A stretch of 9,412 bases of DNA, taken from contig DYKH01000185.1 of assembly GCA_020722685.1 (NCBI GenBank), positions 1 through 9,412 of the forward strand, given 5' to 3'. The notes below the pieces were generated by a model that was not told the DNA's origin, ran no database searches, and worked only from the letters and a program-made list of their open reading frames with translations. The position numbers and the translations under genes are program-made. The DNA comes from Caldithrix sp. (GTDB lineage: Bacteria; KSB1; UBA2214; DYKH01). This document shows, in pieces, positions 8,022 to 9,412 of this stretch (position 1 is the stretch's first letter; each line of letters begins with the position of its first letter).

Positions 8022-9089
8022 ATGATGGGAAATAGAAAAGTCAACCTCGTCGTCATAATCGCGCTTCTGATGACAATGAGCAAGATGAGTTATGCCCAAA
8101 AGCCATATCGCGTGGGCACAACCACCGCGAATTTTTTAGAAATCGGTTTTGGCAGCGCCGGCAGCGCCATGGGCGATGCGTGTGTTGGCGTCGTGAATGA
8201 TTTATCCGCCAGCTATTGGAATCCCGCCGGGCTGGCTTTTATGGAACAAAGCGAAGCGCAATTTACCTATCAACCCTGGCTGGTGGACATCAATACTGCC
8301 TATGCCGGAGTGGGCTTGGTTCTGCCAACCATTGGCACTTTGGCTTTAGGAATCGTGCAAGTGAACTATGGCGACATGGATGTCACCAACATGGAAATGC
8401 AGGAAGGAACCGGCGAAAAGTTCAACGCCAATGATTTTGCCGTCGGTTTCTCCTATTCGCGCAGATTAGCACAATGGTTCGCCTTTGGCGCGACAGCCAA
8501 ATATATTTCTTCGAAAATTTGGCACGTTAGTGCCAACGCTATGGCGGTGGATCTGGGCGTGGTGGTGAACACCAACTTTTTCTCCACCACCGGTGAACGC
8601 GAGGATGGTATGAACATCGGCATGAGCATTTCCAACTATGGCACCAAAATGCGGTACGACGGCATGGATTTGCTCAACCCCATCGATATTTTGCCCGATG
8701 AAAATGGCAACTACCGCGATGTAGCCGGCCAGTTTAGACTGGATGGCTGGGAGCTGCCGCTGATCGTGCGCATTGGTGTCGCCCTTCATCCCATCGTTGG
8801 CGAGCATCATCGATTCACCCTGGCAGCCGATGCATTGCATCCCAATAACAACGGCGAATCGGTAAACGTCGGTGGCCAGTATGAGCTGAATGTACCGACA
8901 ACGGGTACGTTCTTCTTGCGCGGCGGATACAAGGCTCTGTTTATGCCGGAATCTGAGTTTGGTCTGACCTTTGGCGGCGGCTTTATTCTGCGCCTAATGG
9001 GCAACACCGGTTTCAAAATGGAGTATGCATATAGAGGCATCGGCATCTTGGGCAAGACGCACTCGTACTCGTTCGGGTTTTTGTTCTAG
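8022..9089 (+). CDS. PorV/PorQ family outer-membrane beta-barrel protein
   Basis: A 355-residue member of the PorV/PorQ family (related to UPF0164 and FadL-like barrels). In T9SS, PorV shuttles C-terminal-domain cargo from the translocon to the attachment complex, and PorQ serves in that complex with PorZ. The start at 8022 has GAAAGG at 8008-8013, 8 nt upstream; ATG at 8025 is a possible alternative. Residues 1-25 are a signal peptide ending MSYA|Q. The family signature follows: FLEIGFGSAGSAMGDA (38-53) and NDLSASYWNPAGLA (59-72). The remainder alternates aromatic and polar residues as barrel strands do (FAVGFSYSRRL, WFAFGATAKYISS, FGLTFGGGFILRL), and the protein ends SYSFGFLF with a terminal Phe. 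It directly follows a gene whose product has a T9SS-like C-terminal domain. The genome probably also carries a core porV elsewhere, so I give no symbol; this may be a paralogue dedicated to its neighbour. Confidence 0.86.
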   Translation: MMGNRKVNLVVIIALLMTMSKMSYAQKPYRVGTTTANFLEIGFGSAGSAMGDACVGVVNDLSASYWNPAGLAFMEQSEAQFTYQPWLVDINTAYAGVGLVLPTIGTLALGIVQVNYGDMDVTNMEMQEGTGEKFNANDFAVGFSYSRRLAQWFAFGATAKYISSKIWHVSANAMAVDLGVVVNTNFFSTTGEREDGMNIGMSISNYGTKMRYDGMDLLNPIDILPDENGNYRDVAGQFRLDGWELPLIVRIGVALHPIVGEHHRFTLAADALHPNNNGESVNVGGQYELNVPTTGTFFLRGGYKALFMPESEFGLTFGGGFILRLMGNTGFKMEYAYRGIGILGKTHSYSFGFLF

Positions 9090-9102
9090 GCTATTCACTG
9101 AT

Positions 9103-9126
9103 CGCACCGGAAATCCTTCCGGTGCG
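9103..9126 (+). terminator. Strong hairpin after the PorV-like gene, terminator-like but without T-tract
   Basis: CGCACCGGAA (9103-9112), loop ATCC, and TTCCGGTGCG (9117-9126) give a perfect 10-bp stem, 13 nt after the stop codon. The bases that follow (GAAGATAGCC) are not T-rich on this strand, nor is the equivalent position on the other. It may protect the 3' end of the transcript or act with other factors. Its right arm TTCCGGTGC recurs at 9235-9243, so the left arm could pair with either copy. Confidence 0.45.
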
Positions 9127-9178
9127 GAAGATAGCCCAGGACATTCGTCCCGATCTATTTTACCCCAGTGTGGACGAT

Positions 9179-9200
9179 TGAGGGGAGCTATATCCCCTCA
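9179..9200. other. Second hairpin in the downstream region
   Basis: TGAGGGGA (9179-9186), loop GCTATA, and TCCCCTCA (9193-9200) form a perfect 8-bp stem. It has no T-tract on either side. Its role is unknown. Confidence 0.45.
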
Positions 9201-9264
9201 TAACTCAGAAGAAAAAATCCAACTCAGCCATTGTTTCCGGTGCAGGGTGGGATTGACATCCCAA

Positions 9265-9328
9265 ATTATTGAGAAGACCAGCATCTATATGCTGGCCTAT
9301 CAGATTATTAAGAAGACCAGCATCTATA
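9265..9328. repeat. Two 25-nt direct repeats, 39-bp period
   Basis: Bases 9265-9289 and 9304-9328 match at 24 of 25 positions; both begin ATTATT and end AGACCAGCATCTATA, the single difference being G9271 against A9310. A 14-nt spacer separates them. The first copy also forms the CCAGCAT/ATGCTGG stem with the spacer, while the second copy lacks that partner. Only two units are present. Confidence 0.75.
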
Positions 9329-9357
9329 CTCGTTGAGGGTAGAAATTTCATCCATCC

Positions 9358-9412
9358 TGTCATTCCTGCGCATGCAGGAATCTCCTTGTGAACAGGTGGT
9401 TAGGAGATGCCT
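9358..9412. repeat. Palindromic intergenic repeat, GTCATTCCTGC family (cut by window end)
   Basis: ATTCCTGC (9362-9369), loop GCAT and GCAGGAAT (9374-9381) form a perfect 8-bp stem, preceded by TGTC. In addition AGGAATCTCCT (9376-9386) pairs with AGGAGATGCCT (9402-9412) at 10 of 11 positions, suggesting a larger inverted repeat whose right half continues past the window. The GTCATTCCTGCG...GCAGGAATC pattern is a very widespread bacterial intergenic repeat in my recollection. Confidence 0.65.

Larger units (their letters stand above)
9090..9412. other. Non-coding, hairpin-rich region after the PorV-like gene
   Basis: No convincing gene lies in these 323 bases; an open frame here on the + strand begins inside the PorV-like gene in another frame and is judged spurious. 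The region holds a strong hairpin (9103-9126), a second hairpin (9179-9200), a small stem TGGGAT/ATCCCA (9248-9263), a stem CCAGCAT/ATGCTGG (9278-9295), two 25-nt direct repeats (9265-9289 and 9304-9328) and the start of a palindromic repeat (from about 9358). No gene on either strand explains them. Confidence 0.65.

Noticed and set aside
9265..9328. Possible CRISPR array
   Set aside because: Only two 25-nt units with a 14-nt spacer, no further units on either side and no cas gene; the spacer is too short.
9025..9336. 103-codon frame running from the PorV-like gene into the downstream gap
   Set aside because: It starts inside the barrel gene in another frame, has no ribosome binding site, and its tail reads through the direct repeats, giving duplicated low-value peptide.
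1..9412. Defence system, phage or transposase genes, tRNA or rRNA
   Set aside because: None of the four genes or the gaps shows motifs of these; the coding content is outer-membrane and secreted proteins only.

Overview
The window looks like chromosomal DNA of a Gram-negative bacterium from the FCB (Fibrobacterota-Chlorobiota-Bacteroidota) side of the tree. It could be an uncultured lineage such as KSB1, Calditrichota, Marinimicrobia or Ignavibacteriota, but the phylum cannot be fixed from the sequence alone. The reasons are a TonB-dependent receptor with an N-terminal carboxypeptidase-regulatory-like domain, a PorV/PorQ-type outer-membrane barrel, a secreted protein with a type IX secretion (T9SS)-like C-terminal domain, and a lipoprotein with a Bacteroidota-style surface-export motif behind its cysteine. 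All four genes lie on the + strand and all four products are predicted to leave the cytoplasm.

Layout: (1) 3-1034, the 3' part of a lipoprotein glycoside hydrolase of family 16 (GH16), whose signal peptide starts upstream of the window. (2) 1035-1509, a 475-nt gap filled by a nested inverted-repeat element. (3) 1510-4221, a TonB-dependent receptor; an open frame continues upstream to 1279, but that extension is translated repeat DNA. (4) 4222-4429, a gap with a second kind of palindromic repeat and a terminator-like hairpin. (5) 4430-7885, a 1151-residue secreted protein with calcium-binding-type acidic loops, a fibronectin type III-like domain and a T9SS-like C-terminal domain. (6) 7886-8021, a short gap with a 12-bp palindrome. 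(7) 8022-9089, a PorV/PorQ family barrel. (8) 9090-9412, non-coding DNA rich in hairpins, with a 39-bp-period direct repeat and the start of a third palindromic repeat that runs off the window.

How the genes may work together (inference): receptor, large T9SS-type cargo and PorV-like barrel form a three-gene surface module. In T9SS, PorV receives C-terminal-domain cargo at the outer membrane. A PorV paralogue encoded directly after a cargo gene suggests a dedicated export or anchoring partner for the 1151-residue protein, with the receptor handling a ligand that the protein may bind. The GH16 lipoprotein could supply beta-glucan or galactan fragments, but it is separated by a repeat-filled gap and there is no SusD, so a polysaccharide-utilisation locus is only a weak hypothesis. 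The function of the large protein is not known to me, and I see no defence system, mobile element or RNA gene.
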